DNA of 64,000 nt, taken from contig NC_014212.1 in assembly GCF_000092125.1 (NCBI RefSeq), forward strand, positions 578,001 to 642,000, in the 5' to 3' direction. Positions within the stretch are counted from its first letter, which is position 1. Every line of letters begins with the position of its first letter. The notes under the pieces are model-generated. The model was not told the DNA's origin and ran no database searches. It saw only the letters and a list, made by a program, of their open reading frames with translations. The position numbers were made by a program, and so were the translations under genes. Shown here in pieces: positions 1 through 8,761 of the stretch. Source of the DNA: Allomeiothermus silvanus DSM 9946 (GTDB lineage Bacteria > Deinococcota > Deinococci > Deinococcales > Thermaceae).

Positions 1-235
1 AGCTCACGGGCAAACGGATGTGGTTGAAGCCAGCTTGCTTGACCAGGTCGAAAAATCCGGGCTCGAGCACCATGCCCCAGTCCCCTTCTTTGGGAGCCTC
101 GAGGGCGTTGCCGAAATTGATCCCGGGGCCCAAGAGGCGGTTGGTTTCAAAGGCATCGCTCGCCAAGGTCGCCGATTGGCTGCAACCTAACAGGATTAAA
201 GCCAGCAGGGCGGTGCGCCACCCAAGGGCCGCCAT
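1..235 (-). CDS. GH5 cellulase-like lipoprotein, 5' part only
   Basis: This is the first 78 codons of a gene that runs off the left edge. It starts with ATG at 235. The product begins with a hydrophobic signal ending in a lipobox (LLALILLGC, Cys18), so it should be a lipoprotein. The mature start carries GINFGNALEAPKEGDWG and, further on, FNHIRLPVS, both typical of the N-terminal strands of glycoside hydrolase family 5 (endoglucanase/glucanase type). The catalytic glutamates lie outside the window. The start codon lies two bases after the pilT stop codon, so it is probably co-transcribed with the pilus ATPases. Family assignment is good; the substrate cannot be told. Confidence 0.75.
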   Translation of the reverse strand, partial: MAALGWRTALLALILLGCSQSATLASDAFETNRLLGPGINFGNALEAPKEGDWGMVLEPGFFDLVKQAGFNHIRLPVS

Positions 236-237
236 AG

Positions 238-1350
238 CTAGGCGCGGCGCTGGGCGCCGGTGTTGGTCGAGGCTGCTGGAGCCGCGGCCCCGGCTAGGCG
301 GGCAAACTCCTTGGGATCCACGGCACGGCTTTGGCCCATCTCGTAGGTGATCAGTTTGCGCTTGTACAGATCGGCCAAGCAAGCGTCCATGGTGATCATG
401 TTGTACTGGCCACCGGTCTGGATTACCGAGACCAGCTGGTGGCTCTTGCCCTCGCGGATCAACGCCCGTACCGCTGAGGTAGCGATCATCAGCTCATAGG
501 CCAGCACCCGCCCCCCCCCGAAAGCCTTGGGCAGTAGCTGCTGGGTCATCACCGCGACCAGGTTATTGGCGAGCTGAACCCGTACCTGCTCCTGCTGGGC
601 CTCGGGGAAGACGTCGATGATGCGATCTATGGTTTCGGGGGCAGAGTTGGTGTGCAAGGTGCCCATCACCAAGTGACCCGTCTCGGCGGCGGTGATGGCC
701 GCAGAGATGGTTTCGTAATCGCGCATCTCTCCTACCAGAATGACGTCAGGAGCTTGGCGTAGCGCGCTTCGTAAGGCTTTGTGGAAACCGTGGGTATCCG
801 AGCCGATCTCGCGCTGATTGATGATGCTGGTTTTATGGCGGTGGAAGAACTCGATGGGGTCCTCGATGGTCACGATGTGGGCGCGGCGGCGCTCGTTGAT
901 GTAATCGATCATCGAGGCCAGGGTGGTGGATTTGCCTGACCCGGTCGGGCCGGTGATCAGCAACAGCCCACGTGGGGTGAGAGCCAGCTCGCCGATGTTT
1001 TTCGGCAGACCCAGCTCCTCGAAACTCTTGACCACGGTGGGAACTACCCGCAACACCCCACCCACGCTGCCCCGTTGCAAGAACACATTGACCCGGTAGC
1101 GACCCTTGGCGGGGAGGCTGAAGGAGAAGTCCAGCTCCTTTTCCTCTTCAAAGTGCCGCTGCTGCTTTTCGTCCATCAGCGCGTACATCAGGCGGCGGGT
1201 GTCTTGAGGGGTAAGGGCCTCGTGCTCGGTGGGGTGGAACTCCCCGTCGATCTTGATCATGGGGGGCAGACCCACCGTGATCACCAGGTCCGAGGCGTTA
1301 CGGTCCACCGCCAGGGTGAGCAGGTCTACGATATCGGGCGCTTTAGCCAT
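238..1350 (-). CDS. pilT: Type IV pilus retraction ATPase PilT
   Basis: A 370-residue hexameric secretion ATPase that powers pilus disassembly, hence twitching motility and DNA uptake. Visible motifs are Walker A GPTGSGKST (about residues 133-141), the Asp box IEDPIEF, Walker B ILVGEMRD and the His box TGHLVMGTLHTNSA. The C-terminal AVRALIREGKSHQ matches the AIRNLIRE-type motif that marks retraction ATPases and is absent from PilB. Length is normal for the family. It follows pilB on the minus strand with a 31-base gap, so the two are probably one operon. It has an alanine-rich C-terminal tail after the ATPase core. Confidence 0.95.
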   Translation of the reverse strand: MAKAPDIVDLLTLAVDRNASDLVITVGLPPMIKIDGEFHPTEHEALTPQDTRRLMYALMDEKQQRHFEEEKELDFSFSLPAKGRYRVNVFLQRGSVGGVLRVVPTVVKSFEELGLPKNIGELALTPRGLLLITGPTGSGKSTTLASMIDYINERRRAHIVTIEDPIEFFHRHKTSIINQREIGSDTHGFHKALRSALRQAPDVILVGEMRDYETISAAITAAETGHLVMGTLHTNSAPETIDRIIDVFPEAQQEQVRVQLANNLVAVMTQQLLPKAFGGGRVLAYELMIATSAVRALIREGKSHQLVSVIQTGGQYNMITMDACLADLYKRKLITYEMGQSRAVDPKEFARLAGAAAPAASTNTGAQRRA

Positions 1351-1381
1351 ACTCTTTCCTCGCTAGGGCATGGATCATTCG

Positions 1382-4048
1382 TTATTCGATGGTGCGGGCC
1401 AGCACTTCCTCGAGCGTAGTGATGCCCATAAAAGCTTTTTGGATGCCGTCTTCGCGCAGGGTGGACATCCCGGTTTTGCGGGCTATGTCCTTGACCTCGG
1501 AAGCCGACTTCCCGGCCACGATGGCGGCGCGAATTTCCTCGTTGATCACCATCAGCTCGTGGATGGCGGCACGGCCTTTGTAGCCAGTGCCGTTACAGCG
1601 CTCGCAGCCTACACCCTTGTAGAGCTTCTTGCCGCGGATATCGGCCTCGCTCATCCCGAGGCGACGCAGTATGTGGGGATCGGGTTCGACTTCAGTCTTG
1701 CAGTTCTCGCAAACCCGGCGCACCAAGCGCTGGGCCAGCACCCCCACCAGCGCGGCGGAGATATTGAAGAGTTCAACGCCCATTTCTTCAAGCCGGGTGA
1801 CCGCTCCAGCGGCGTCGTTGGTGTGCAAGGTGGCGATCACCAAGTGGCCGGTGAGGGCGGCTTCGGTAGCGATCTTGGCGGTCTCCGCGTCGCGGATCTC
1901 ACCGACCATGATGATATCCGGGTCTTGGCGCAGGAAGCTGCGCAAGGCTTTAGCAAAGGTGAGCCCCGCCACCGGGTTGACCTGGGTTTGGTTGATGCCG
2001 GGGATCTCGTATTCCACCGGGTCCTCAATGGTGGTGGTATTTTTCTCAGGGGTGGCGATGCGCTTCAAGATCGAGAACGTGGTGAAGGACTTACCGCTTC
2101 CGGTCGGGCCGGTGATTAGAAAGATCCCGTAGGGCTTGGAGATCACATCCTCGAAGCGCTGGAATACGCCCGGCGCGAAGCCCAGCTGCTCAATCTCGGG
2201 AATCTCGGTGGCCTTGCGCAACAGACGCATCACGACCTTTTCACCATAGACGGTGGGCAGAGTCGAAAGCCGCAGGTCCAGGTCAATGCTGCGCTCGCGG
2301 AAGCGCACCCGACCGTCCTGGGGGAGGCGGCGTTCGGCGATATCCAAGTTGGCCATGATCTTGACGCGGCTGGCGATGGCGGGTCCTGCGCCCTTAGGGA
2401 GCTTCATATACTCGCGCAGGTTGCCGTCTACACGGATGCGCACCAGAATCTCCTGCTGGCGCGGCTCGATATGGATATCCGAGGCTTCTTGAAGATAAGC
2501 TTCGCGGATGATGTTGTTGACCAGCCGCACTACCGCGTTGTCATCGAGAGCGGAAGTGCTGACCTCTTCTTCTTGCTTTTTCTTCTTCTCGAACTCCTTG
2601 GTGAGTTCGTCTAGGTCCCCGCCGCCCCCGTAACTGCGCTCGATGAGCTTGTTGATCGCCGTCTCGGTGGAGACGGCGGGGAGGATCTCCCGCTTGGTGA
2701 TCATTTTCAGGTCGTCGATGGCGAAGATGTTGCGGGGATCTTTCATCAGCACCACCAGGGTGCCGTTTTCCATGTGATGGGGGAAGACGTGGTAGCGCCG
2801 CACCGTAGCCTCGGGGACCATCATCATCACCGAGGGGTCGGGGGGTTGCTCGAGCGGGTCTATGTAGGGGTAGCCGAGCTGGGCCGCCAGGCTCCTGGCC
2901 AGCATCTCCGGCTTGATCTTTCCGGACTGGATCAGGGTATCCTCGAGCCTTCCCCCGCCTTGTCGCTGCTTCTGCAAGGACTCCTCGATGTCCTCCGGTT
3001 TGACGTAGCCGAGTTCCACCAGCACCTCGCCCAAGGGGCGGGTCTTGCCCAGGCGGCGCTGCACGCTCAGGGCTTCTTGCAAGGCCTCGCGGTCAATCTT
3101 GCCCTTTTGCACCAGGGTCTCGCCCAGCCGGGCTTTTTCAGGGTAGGCTTTGTTGAAAATGCCCTCCCATACCTTGGGGGTGGCCAGCATAAACTTGGCG
3201 GGTTTATCGAGGAGACGGGCTACCTCCTCACGGTGGCGCGGGTCGGCCAGGATCACCCGCACCGTTTTGCCCTCCATGTCCACCGGCACCGCCTGGTAAC
3301 GCAGCGCATCGGTGCGCAGGAAGAGGGCGGTGACTTCGGGCTGGGGCTCGGGGAGATCCCCTTCCTTCAGGAGTTCATTGAGGAACTCTATCCCAGCCTG
3401 CTCGGCCAAGGCCTGGTACAGCTGTAGCTCGCTGACCAAGCCCTTTTGCATCAGTACCCGGCCGAGCAGCTCCCCGCTTTTCTCCTGCTCGGCCAGGGCG
3501 GCCTGGAGGGCTTGCGGGCTGAGCCAGCCTTTCTTGACCAGCAAGTCACCCAGCTTGACCTCGGCGGGGGTGGCGGCTTTGGGCGGAGCCGGGACCTCCA
3601 GGCCCAGCTCGGGATAGTGCTTGGCTAGGGCATAGCGGAAGGAGGCGCGGGTGGTCTGGTAGGGTTCGATGATCTGGCCGGTGAGGTCCTCGAGCTCCTC
3701 CAGCACCAGGTTATCGAGCGGGTTGAGCAGCGCCACCCGCAAAAGCCTCCCGTCGAAGGCGAAGGGGATGGCCTCGAGGTCGCGGGCTTTCTCGGCGGGG
3801 ATCAGCGATTTGGCCTCGGAGGGAATCTCCACCTCAGAAAGCTCCACCAGCGGGATCCCGAAGATCTCCTCGATGGCCTGGGCCACCCGTCGCTCCGACA
3901 AGAGCCCCATCTCCGCCACGATCTCCGCCAGGCTGCCGCCGATCTCGCGGTGGCGTTCGATGGCCTTTTGGAGTTCTTCATCCTCCAGCAGGCCCATATC
4001 CAGAAGGGCCGCGCCCAATCGCTTATCGCCAATCGTCAGTACGTGCAT
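1382..4048 (-). CDS. pilB: Type IV pilus assembly ATPase PilB/PilF, long Thermus type
   Basis: An 888-residue pilus extension ATPase, much longer than the roughly 560 residues of proteobacterial PilB. The extra length is N-terminal: several LGxxLxxxGxL modules of the GspE-N/MshEN type (near residues 10-150, 165-305 and 310-460). In other bacteria this fold binds c-di-GMP. The core has Walker A GPTGSGKS, Asp box IEDPVEY, Walker B IIMVGEIRDAET and His box TGHLVIATLHTND. CENC and CERC pairs form the tetracysteine zinc site. It lies 12 bases after the HAD gene and ahead of pilT. In Thermus this ATPase is also needed for natural transformation; that role is inferred here. Confidence 0.95.
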   Translation of the reverse strand: MHVLTIGDKRLGAALLDMGLLEDEELQKAIERHREIGGSLAEIVAEMGLLSERRVAQAIEEIFGIPLVELSEVEIPSEAKSLIPAEKARDLEAIPFAFDGRLLRVALLNPLDNLVLEELEDLTGQIIEPYQTTRASFRYALAKHYPELGLEVPAPPKAATPAEVKLGDLLVKKGWLSPQALQAALAEQEKSGELLGRVLMQKGLVSELQLYQALAEQAGIEFLNELLKEGDLPEPQPEVTALFLRTDALRYQAVPVDMEGKTVRVILADPRHREEVARLLDKPAKFMLATPKVWEGIFNKAYPEKARLGETLVQKGKIDREALQEALSVQRRLGKTRPLGEVLVELGYVKPEDIEESLQKQRQGGGRLEDTLIQSGKIKPEMLARSLAAQLGYPYIDPLEQPPDPSVMMMVPEATVRRYHVFPHHMENGTLVVLMKDPRNIFAIDDLKMITKREILPAVSTETAINKLIERSYGGGGDLDELTKEFEKKKKQEEEVSTSALDDNAVVRLVNNIIREAYLQEASDIHIEPRQQEILVRIRVDGNLREYMKLPKGAGPAIASRVKIMANLDIAERRLPQDGRVRFRERSIDLDLRLSTLPTVYGEKVVMRLLRKATEIPEIEQLGFAPGVFQRFEDVISKPYGIFLITGPTGSGKSFTTFSILKRIATPEKNTTTIEDPVEYEIPGINQTQVNPVAGLTFAKALRSFLRQDPDIIMVGEIRDAETAKIATEAALTGHLVIATLHTNDAAGAVTRLEEMGVELFNISAALVGVLAQRLVRRVCENCKTEVEPDPHILRRLGMSEADIRGKKLYKGVGCERCNGTGYKGRAAIHELMVINEEIRAAIVAGKSASEVKDIARKTGMSTLREDGIQKAFMGITTLEEVLARTIE

Positions 4049-4060
4049 GCCCTGCCTCCA

Positions 4061-4597
4061 CTATCCGAGCTGCTGCAAAACCCAACGTTCCAACCGGCGC
4101 ACCAGCCGGGTATAGCCCAGTTCTCGCTGCGACAGGGGTGGCACCAGCACGGTATGGAGACCGGCCAGGTTGCCTCCCAGCACGTCGGTAAAGAGTTGGT
4201 CACCCACCACCACGACCTCTTGAGGAGAGAGCCCTAGCCGCCGCAGTCCCTTCTTGAAACCGAACCAGGGCTTGAAAGCCAGACCCGTCCCGGCTACTCC
4301 TAGCTTCTCGCTCCAGTAAGCGAGCCGCTTACGCCGGGCGTTTGAGACCAGAAACAGCTTGACCCCGGCTCGCTTTAGCCCCTCGACCCAAGCCACCAAC
4401 TCGGCGGTGGGCTCGCCGCGAAACTTGTAAGGGACCACGGTATTGTCCAAATCCAGAATTACGCCTTTGAGCCCGCGCGCCTGCAGCCACTCGGGGGTGA
4501 GCTGAAAGAGCGACTCGAGCCGTTCTTTGGGCTTGAGCCGCTGTTTAGCCGCGCGCAGCGCTGACGTTAGTCCCCGGGAAGCGGTGGAGCGAAGCAT
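4061..4597 (-). CDS. YqeG-type HAD phosphatase
   Basis: A 178-residue HAD-superfamily IIIA phosphatase of the YqeG family. The motifs appear in order: DLDNTVVPY (motif I with the nucleophile Asp), SNARRKR (motif II), a lysine region around FKPWFGFKKGL, and GDQLFTDV (motif III/IV). No cap domain is present, as usual for this family, whose members act on small phosphorylated substrates that are mostly undefined. The ATG at 4597 fits the family length. It is the first gene of the apparent yqeG-pilB-pilT-GH5 unit, with a 12-base gap to pilB. A link to pilus function is only positional. Confidence 0.88.
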   Translation of the reverse strand: MLRSTASRGLTSALRAAKQRLKPKERLESLFQLTPEWLQARGLKGVILDLDNTVVPYKFRGEPTAELVAWVEGLKRAGVKLFLVSNARRKRLAYWSEKLGVAGTGLAFKPWFGFKKGLRRLGLSPQEVVVVGDQLFTDVLGGNLAGLHTVLVPPLSQRELGYTRLVRRLERWVLQQLG

Positions 4598-4720
4598 AAG
4601 TCCAGTCTACCCTCCGGTTTGGACACGCCGGGTGAACCCGTCACGTCGAACCAGGCTCAGCTTAGCCGGAGAATATAAACAAGGTTCAAAGATGTAAACA
4701 GGGCTCCCATCAAGGGGCAA

Positions 4721-4748
4721 AACGCCGAACGCGAAACGCAAGACGTTT
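4721..4748. repeat. Short 7-bp periodic repeat (about 4 units)
   Basis: Four successive units of the pattern RACGCNN occur with exact 7-base spacing (AACGCCG, AACGCGA, AACGCAA, GACGTTT) in the 198-base gap between the HAD gene and pgeF. The same repeat, much longer, occurs at 10910-10986. I see nothing else convincing in this gap. Confidence 0.7.
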
Positions 4749-4795
4749 TCCCTCCCCGGTGTGGGGAAGAGTTATTGGTAGGGGCAGCCTGGCCC

Positions 4796-5521
4796 TCAGC
4801 GCTTGGCCTGGATCACCCCCCACATCCGTCCGGTTTTGCCCTGGTCGCGGCGATGGGAGAAAAAGCGGGGGTCTGCCAAAGTGCAAGCCCCCAGGGCCCA
4901 GAGGTTAGGCGGGAGGATGCCGGCCTGGGCTGCCTGGATTTTCAGGGCCCCGAGCAGGTCTAGTCGGTAACGTCCCGGCGCGTTGGGATCGGGCCAGAAG
5001 GTCTCGAGCCCAGCTTGCGCGAACCGCTCGGCTACCTCGGGTCCTACCTGGAAGTGCTGGCCGCAGATGCCGGGGCCGATGGCGACCCGGACGTCTTCCA
5101 TCCGGCTGCCGTAGTGTTCGCGCATCCGCTCGAGCGCGGTGGGAAGAATCCCCGCTACCACCCCCCGCCAGCCCGCGTGGAGGGCCCCCACTGCGCCGGT
5201 GGCGGGGTCTTCCAGCAGCACCGGGTAGCAGTCCGCCACCCCCACCCGTAAAAGCAAACCCGGCGTAGTCGTCAGCAGACCGTCGCCCTCCCAGGTTCCC
5301 GGACCGCTGACGGCGTGAACGATGCCGCTATGGATCTGGTTGAGGGCCGCCACGGGTGGGTGACCAAACACCTCAAGCACCCGGCGCTGGTTCTCGGCCA
5401 CCTTCTGAGGGTCGTCGCCGGTGGCCGAAGAGAGGTTGAGGCTGGCAAAAGGGCCGCTCGAGACCCCACCTTCGCGGGTAGTGAAGCCGTGGGGGGCCTC
5501 GAGGAGGGGAGAGGTTATCAC
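4796..5521 (-). CDS. pgeF: PgeF/YfiH-family purine nucleoside phosphorylase-like (laccase-domain) protein
   Basis: A 241-residue protein of the former polyphenol-oxidase (DUF152) family. Members are described as peptidoglycan editing factors in E. coli and as cytosolic purine nucleoside phosphorylase/deaminases in other hosts. The metal triad is visible: a His in LNQIHSG, a Cys in VADCYPVLL and the signature HAGWRG. IGPGICGQHFQVG and the C-terminal FFSHRRDQGKTGR are also typical. Length is normal and the ATG start at 5521 fits. It stands alone on the minus strand, with 94 bases to the divergent DUF4395 gene. The exact reaction cannot be told from sequence. Confidence 0.9.
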   Translation of the reverse strand: MITSPLLEAPHGFTTREGGVSSGPFASLNLSSATGDDPQKVAENQRRVLEVFGHPPVAALNQIHSGIVHAVSGPGTWEGDGLLTTTPGLLLRVGVADCYPVLLEDPATGAVGALHAGWRGVVAGILPTALERMREHYGSRMEDVRVAIGPGICGQHFQVGPEVAERFAQAGLETFWPDPNAPGRYRLDLLGALKIQAAQAGILPPNLWALGACTLADPRFFSHRRDQGKTGRMWGVIQAKR

Positions 5522-5603
5522 GCCTCGAGTCTAACTGCCTAGTGGAAATAAATAGTGGACAAACTTTGTAATCTTAGGTGCAATTCCCGCGGCCTCGAGC
5601 CGG

Positions 5604-5609
5604 TATGTT
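5604..5609 (+). promoter_or_regulatory. -10 box (TATGTT) for a probable leaderless gene
   Basis: TATGTT ends seven bases before the ATG at 5616 and no Shine-Dalgarno lies between them. This is the geometry of a leaderless Deinococcus-Thermus promoter. The -35 region is not distinctive, so this is a moderate call. Confidence 0.45.
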
Positions 5610-5615
5610 TGCGAA

Positions 5616-6017
5616 ATGAGTGACCGTAACCAACTCCGCTTCAACCAAACCCTGCTCACCGTACTGGTTCCCGGTGCGCTCCTCCTACAGCAACCTTGGG
5701 TGGTAGGAGTTTTGTTCGTGCTGATGGTATCGCAGCACCTGCCTTACGACCTGATGGCTCTACTCAAGCGAGTCCTTCGGATTCCCCGCCAACCCGTGGA
5801 CGAAGACCCCCGCCCACACCGCTTCGCCCGCACCGTAGGGGCGGTATTTTTGGGACTCTCCGGGTTGCTGTTTCTGCTCGGGGTGCCGGTGGCGGGGTGG
5901 GGGTTGGCGATCATCGTGGCCCTGCTTGCTGCTATCAACCTGACCACGGGCTTTTGCCTGGGCTGCTTTTTGTATTTTCAGTTGCGGCTGCTGCGGTTTC
6001 GCCTGGGGGCACGCTGA
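5616..6017 (+). CDS. DUF4395 family membrane protein
   Basis: A 133-residue integral membrane protein with about four hydrophobic segments (near residues 12-40, 73-92 and 94-112, with a break after the first hairpin). The C-terminal GFCLGCFLYF matches the conserved CLGC motif of DUF4395, and RFNQTLL at the N-terminus is also typical. The two cysteines of CLGC could be redox-active or bind metal, but no function is established for the family. The gene is flanked by minus-strand pgeF and ispG, so it is probably transcribed alone. It converges with ispG, with 15 bases between stop codons. Confidence 0.85.
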   Translation: MSDRNQLRFNQTLLTVLVPGALLLQQPWVVGVLFVLMVSQHLPYDLMALLKRVLRIPRQPVDEDPRPHRFARTVGAVFLGLSGLLFLLGVPVAGWGLAIIVALLAAINLTTGFCLGCFLYFQLRLLRFRLGAR

Positions 6018-6032
6018 TTGGCGATAAGCCAT

Positions 6033-7256
6033 TCAGGCCAACCGTTTCCCGTACTTGCGCCGGATGTACTCCTCGACCATGGCCATGAAGTCCTCAGCGA
6101 TGGTGTCGCCCTGGAGGGTGGCCTTGAGCTGCCCATCCACGTAGACCGGAGCCCGCGGGTGCTCGCCGGTTCCCGGTAGCGAGATGCCGATATGGGCGTG
6201 CTTAGATTCGCCGGGGCCATTCACTACGCAGCCCATCACCGCAACCTTGAGGTTCTCCACACCCGGGTACTGGGTGCGCCAGAGGGGCATCTGCTCGGCA
6301 AGGCGCTGGGAAACCTGGAGGGCGAGCTCCTGGAAGAAGCTGCTGGTGGTGCGTCCGCAGCCGGGGCAGCTCGCCACCGAGGGCATGAACTGGCGCACCC
6401 CGATGCTCTGGAGGATTTCCAAGGCGACCTCGACCTCCTTGGTGCGCGGCTCGCCGGGGGCCGGGGTGATCGAGACCCGGATAGTGTCGCCGATCCCCTC
6501 GCTGAGGAGGGGGACCAGACCTGCCGTACTGGTCACGATCCCGCTCACGCCCATCCCGGCCTCGGTGAGGCCTAAGTGGAGCGGGGCGGGGGTGCGCTTG
6601 GCGAGTTCGCGGTACACCCACCATAAATCGGGGGCGTTGGAAATCTTGGCCGAGAGGATGATCTTGTCTTCGCTGAGGCCATATTTGAGCGCCCAGTCGT
6701 AGCTTCGGACGGCGGACTCGACGATGGTCTCGAGTGTCACCTGGTGGGCATCCAGGGGCTCGGGCCGCCGTGCGTTGACATCCATCATCTCCTCGAGCAA
6801 TCCCTGGTCGAGCGAGCCCCAGTTCACCCCGATCCGCACCGGTTTACCGAACTCGAGGGCTACCTCGCACATGGTCTTGAAGTTGGGGTCTTGCTGTTTA
6901 CCCTTGCCCACCGTGCCGGGGTTGATGCGGTACTTGTCGAGCGCCAAGGCCATCTGGGGGTATTTGCGCAGCAGGATATGGCCGTTGAAGTGAAAATCGC
7001 CCACCAGCGGCACCGTGATGCCCAGATCGGCTAAGCGGCGTTTGATCTCGGGAACGGCCTGGGCGGCCTCGTCGTTGTTGACGGTCATCCGCACTATTTC
7101 TGAACCGGCTTTAGCCAGCGCCCAGACCTGGCCCACGGTGGCTTCCACATCGGCGGTGTCGGTGTTGGTCATGCTTTGGACCGCTACCGGATGGTCGCCC
7201 CCCACGGGCACCGGACCTACCCAGACGGTCGGGGTTTTACGCCTCGTCACTTGCAT
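6033..7256 (-). CDS. ispG: (E)-4-hydroxy-3-methylbut-2-enyl-diphosphate synthase IspG (GcpE)
   Basis: A 407-residue [4Fe-4S] enzyme of the MEP pathway, converting MEcPP to HMBPP with ferredoxin or flavodoxin as donor. The TIM-barrel start [14 protein letters not shown] and the C-terminal cluster ligands CPGCGR and GCVVNGPGE with its conserved Glu are present. The open frame extends upstream to 7577. The ATG at 7256 gives the family's N-terminus ([14 protein letters not shown]) and has an AAGGTG Shine-Dalgarno directly before it, so the longer version is rejected. It is monocistronic and divergent from the M4 protease gene, with a 115-base shared upstream region. Confidence 0.95.
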   Translation of the reverse strand: MQVTRRKTPTVWVGPVPVGGDHPVAVQSMTNTDTADVEATVGQVWALAKAGSEIVRMTVNNDEAAQAVPEIKRRLADLGITVPLVGDFHFNGHILLRKYPQMALALDKYRINPGTVGKGKQQDPNFKTMCEVALEFGKPVRIGVNWGSLDQGLLEEMMDVNARRPEPLDAHQVTLETIVESAVRSYDWALKYGLSEDKIILSAKISNAPDLWWVYRELAKRTPAPLHLGLTEAGMGVSGIVTSTAGLVPLLSEGIGDTIRVSITPAPGEPRTKEVEVALEILQSIGVRQFMPSVASCPGCGRTTSSFFQELALQVSQRLAEQMPLWRTQYPGVENLKVAVMGCVVNGPGESKHAHIGISLPGTGEHPRAPVYVDGQLKATLQGDTIAEDFMAMVEEYIRRKYGKRLA

Positions 7257-7371
7257 CACCTTAGCATTCTGCCACTGAAGCGTCAGGCCGAATGGTGGCC
7301 GGATACCGGGTGCTTGATTACGCTGCAAGCAGAAGGAAGTACAATCGGTAACATACCCCAGGAGGTGGCTA

Positions 7372-8436
7372 GTGAACCCTCGAGGCTTCCCACACTCCAT
7401 CCTGCCGCCCTTCATCCTATCCGCCATCGCCCGCAACGGCAGCCCCCAAGAACGCGACAGCGCGCTGCGCACCCTCTCGTTGGACAGCACCCTCCGCTCG
7501 GCCCGGGCAGCGGATTTCTGCCTGACTCCCCGTCTCCGGCAGCTTGGGGCCACGACCGGCCAGAAGCGGCGCACCATCTACGACGCCAGGGGAACCCAGC
7601 AGCTCCCCGGCCAGCCGGTGCGCCAAGAAGGGGACGGCCCCAGCAAAGATGTCGCCGTGAACGAGGCTTACGAGGGGCTAGGGGCCACCTATGACTTTTT
7701 CTCGAGCGTTTATGGCCGTAACTCCATCGACGACAAGGGGTTAGCGCTCCTGGCCACCGTACACTTTGGCAAGCAGTACAACAACGCCTTCTGGAATGGG
7801 GATCAGATGGTCTTCGGAGACGGCGATGGGCGGCTTTTTAACCGCTTTACCCTCTCGCTGGACGTGATCGGGCACGAGTTGACCCACGGGGTGACCCAGA
7901 GCGAGGCCAACTTGGACTACTTCATGCAGCCCGGAGCCCTCAACGAGTCGGTCTCGGACGTGTTTGGCTCGCTGGTTAAGCAGTACCGGCTGGGGCAGAC
8001 TGCCGAACAGGCGGACTGGCTGATCGGGGAAGGGCTGTTCACCCCCAAGGTGAAGGGGGTCGCCCTGCGCTCGATGAAAGCGCCCGGCACTGCTTTCGAC
8101 GACCCGGTGTTGGGCAAAGACCCCCAACCCGCCGACATGAAGGGCTATGTGGATACCCTTTCCGACAATGGGGGGGTGCACATCAACTCGGGGATTCCCA
8201 ACCGAGCTTTTTACTTGGCGGCGGTGGGCATCGGCGGCTTTGCTTGGGAGAAAGCCGGGCGCATCTGGTACGAGACCCTGCGGGACAAGAGGCTGGCTAA
8301 CAACGCCAATTTCTCCCAGTTTGCCGCGCTCACCGTGGAAAACGCGGCCAAGCTCTACGGCGCGCACAGCCCAGAGGAAAAAGCGGTGCTCGAGGGCTGG
8401 CAGGTCGTCGGCGTGGAACTGCGGCTCGAGGGATAG
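7372..8436 (+). CDS. Protealysin-like M4 metalloprotease (thermolysin family)
   Basis: A 354-residue zinc protease of the M4 family. It starts with GTG at 7372, preceded by a strong AGGAGGTG Shine-Dalgarno. There is no signal peptide. The N-terminus ([17 protein letters not shown]) is the short protealysin-type propeptide rather than the long FTP/PepSY propeptide of secreted thermolysins. The catalytic set is intact: HELTH (about residues 167-171), the third ligand and acid in NESVSD, and [11 protein letters not shown] near residue 264 with the transition-state His region. The next gene encodes an emfourin-like inhibitor, the arrangement known for protealysins. The enzyme is probably made in the cytoplasm. 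Confidence 0.92.
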   Translation: MNPRGFPHSILPPFILSAIARNGSPQERDSALRTLSLDSTLRSARAADFCLTPRLRQLGATTGQKRRTIYDARGTQQLPGQPVRQEGDGPSKDVAVNEAYEGLGATYDFFSSVYGRNSIDDKGLALLATVHFGKQYNNAFWNGDQMVFGDGDGRLFNRFTLSLDVIGHELTHGVTQSEANLDYFMQPGALNESVSDVFGSLVKQYRLGQTAEQADWLIGEGLFTPKVKGVALRSMKAPGTAFDDPVLGKDPQPADMKGYVDTLSDNGGVHINSGIPNRAFYLAAVGIGGFAWEKAGRIWYETLRDKRLANNANFSQFAALTVENAAKLYGAHSPEEKAVLEGWQVVGVELRLEG

Positions 8437-8459
8437 AGGTTTTCAGGGTAGCCTAAGGC

Positions 8460-8756
8460 ATGCGCATCCGGTTACAGCAAGAAGGTGGCTTGGCCTATTT
8501 CCCCGGTTTATCCCGGCCCGTGGAGGTGGACACCCGCGAGCTTCCGCCCGAGGTAGGCGAGCGGTTGGAGGAGATCGTCCACGGTTGTGGGCTGCTGGAA
8601 AACCCGGTGCGGCAGCCTCCGCCTAGGGGGGCCGATTACCAAAAATACACTCTGCTGATCGAGAGCGATGATCAACAGAGCGTGGTCGAGCTATATGACC
8701 CGGTGACCGACGAAAACCTGCAGGCCCTACTCGAGCTGCTGCGTAATGCGGGGTGA
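8460..8756 (+). CDS. Emfourin-like protealysin inhibitor
   Basis: A 98-residue protein starting 23 bases after the M4 protease stop. It has the emfourin pattern: RLQQEGGLAYFPGLSRP at the N-terminus, a middle RGADYQKYTLLIE and a C-terminal helix NLQALLELL. Emfourins are proteinaceous inhibitors co-encoded with protealysin-like proteases and bind them tightly. The gene order here (protease first, inhibitor second, same strand, small gap) is the same. Assignment is by family pattern from memory, not a search; the pairing makes it strong. Confidence 0.85.
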   Translation: MRIRLQQEGGLAYFPGLSRPVEVDTRELPPEVGERLEEIVHGCGLLENPVRQPPPRGADYQKYTLLIESDDQQSVVELYDPVTDENLQALLELLRNAG

Positions 8757-8761
8757 GGCCG

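Noticed and set aside
7257-7577. Upstream extension of ispG
   Set aside because: The extra residues lack conservation and the ATG at 7256 has a direct Shine-Dalgarno and the family's N-terminus.
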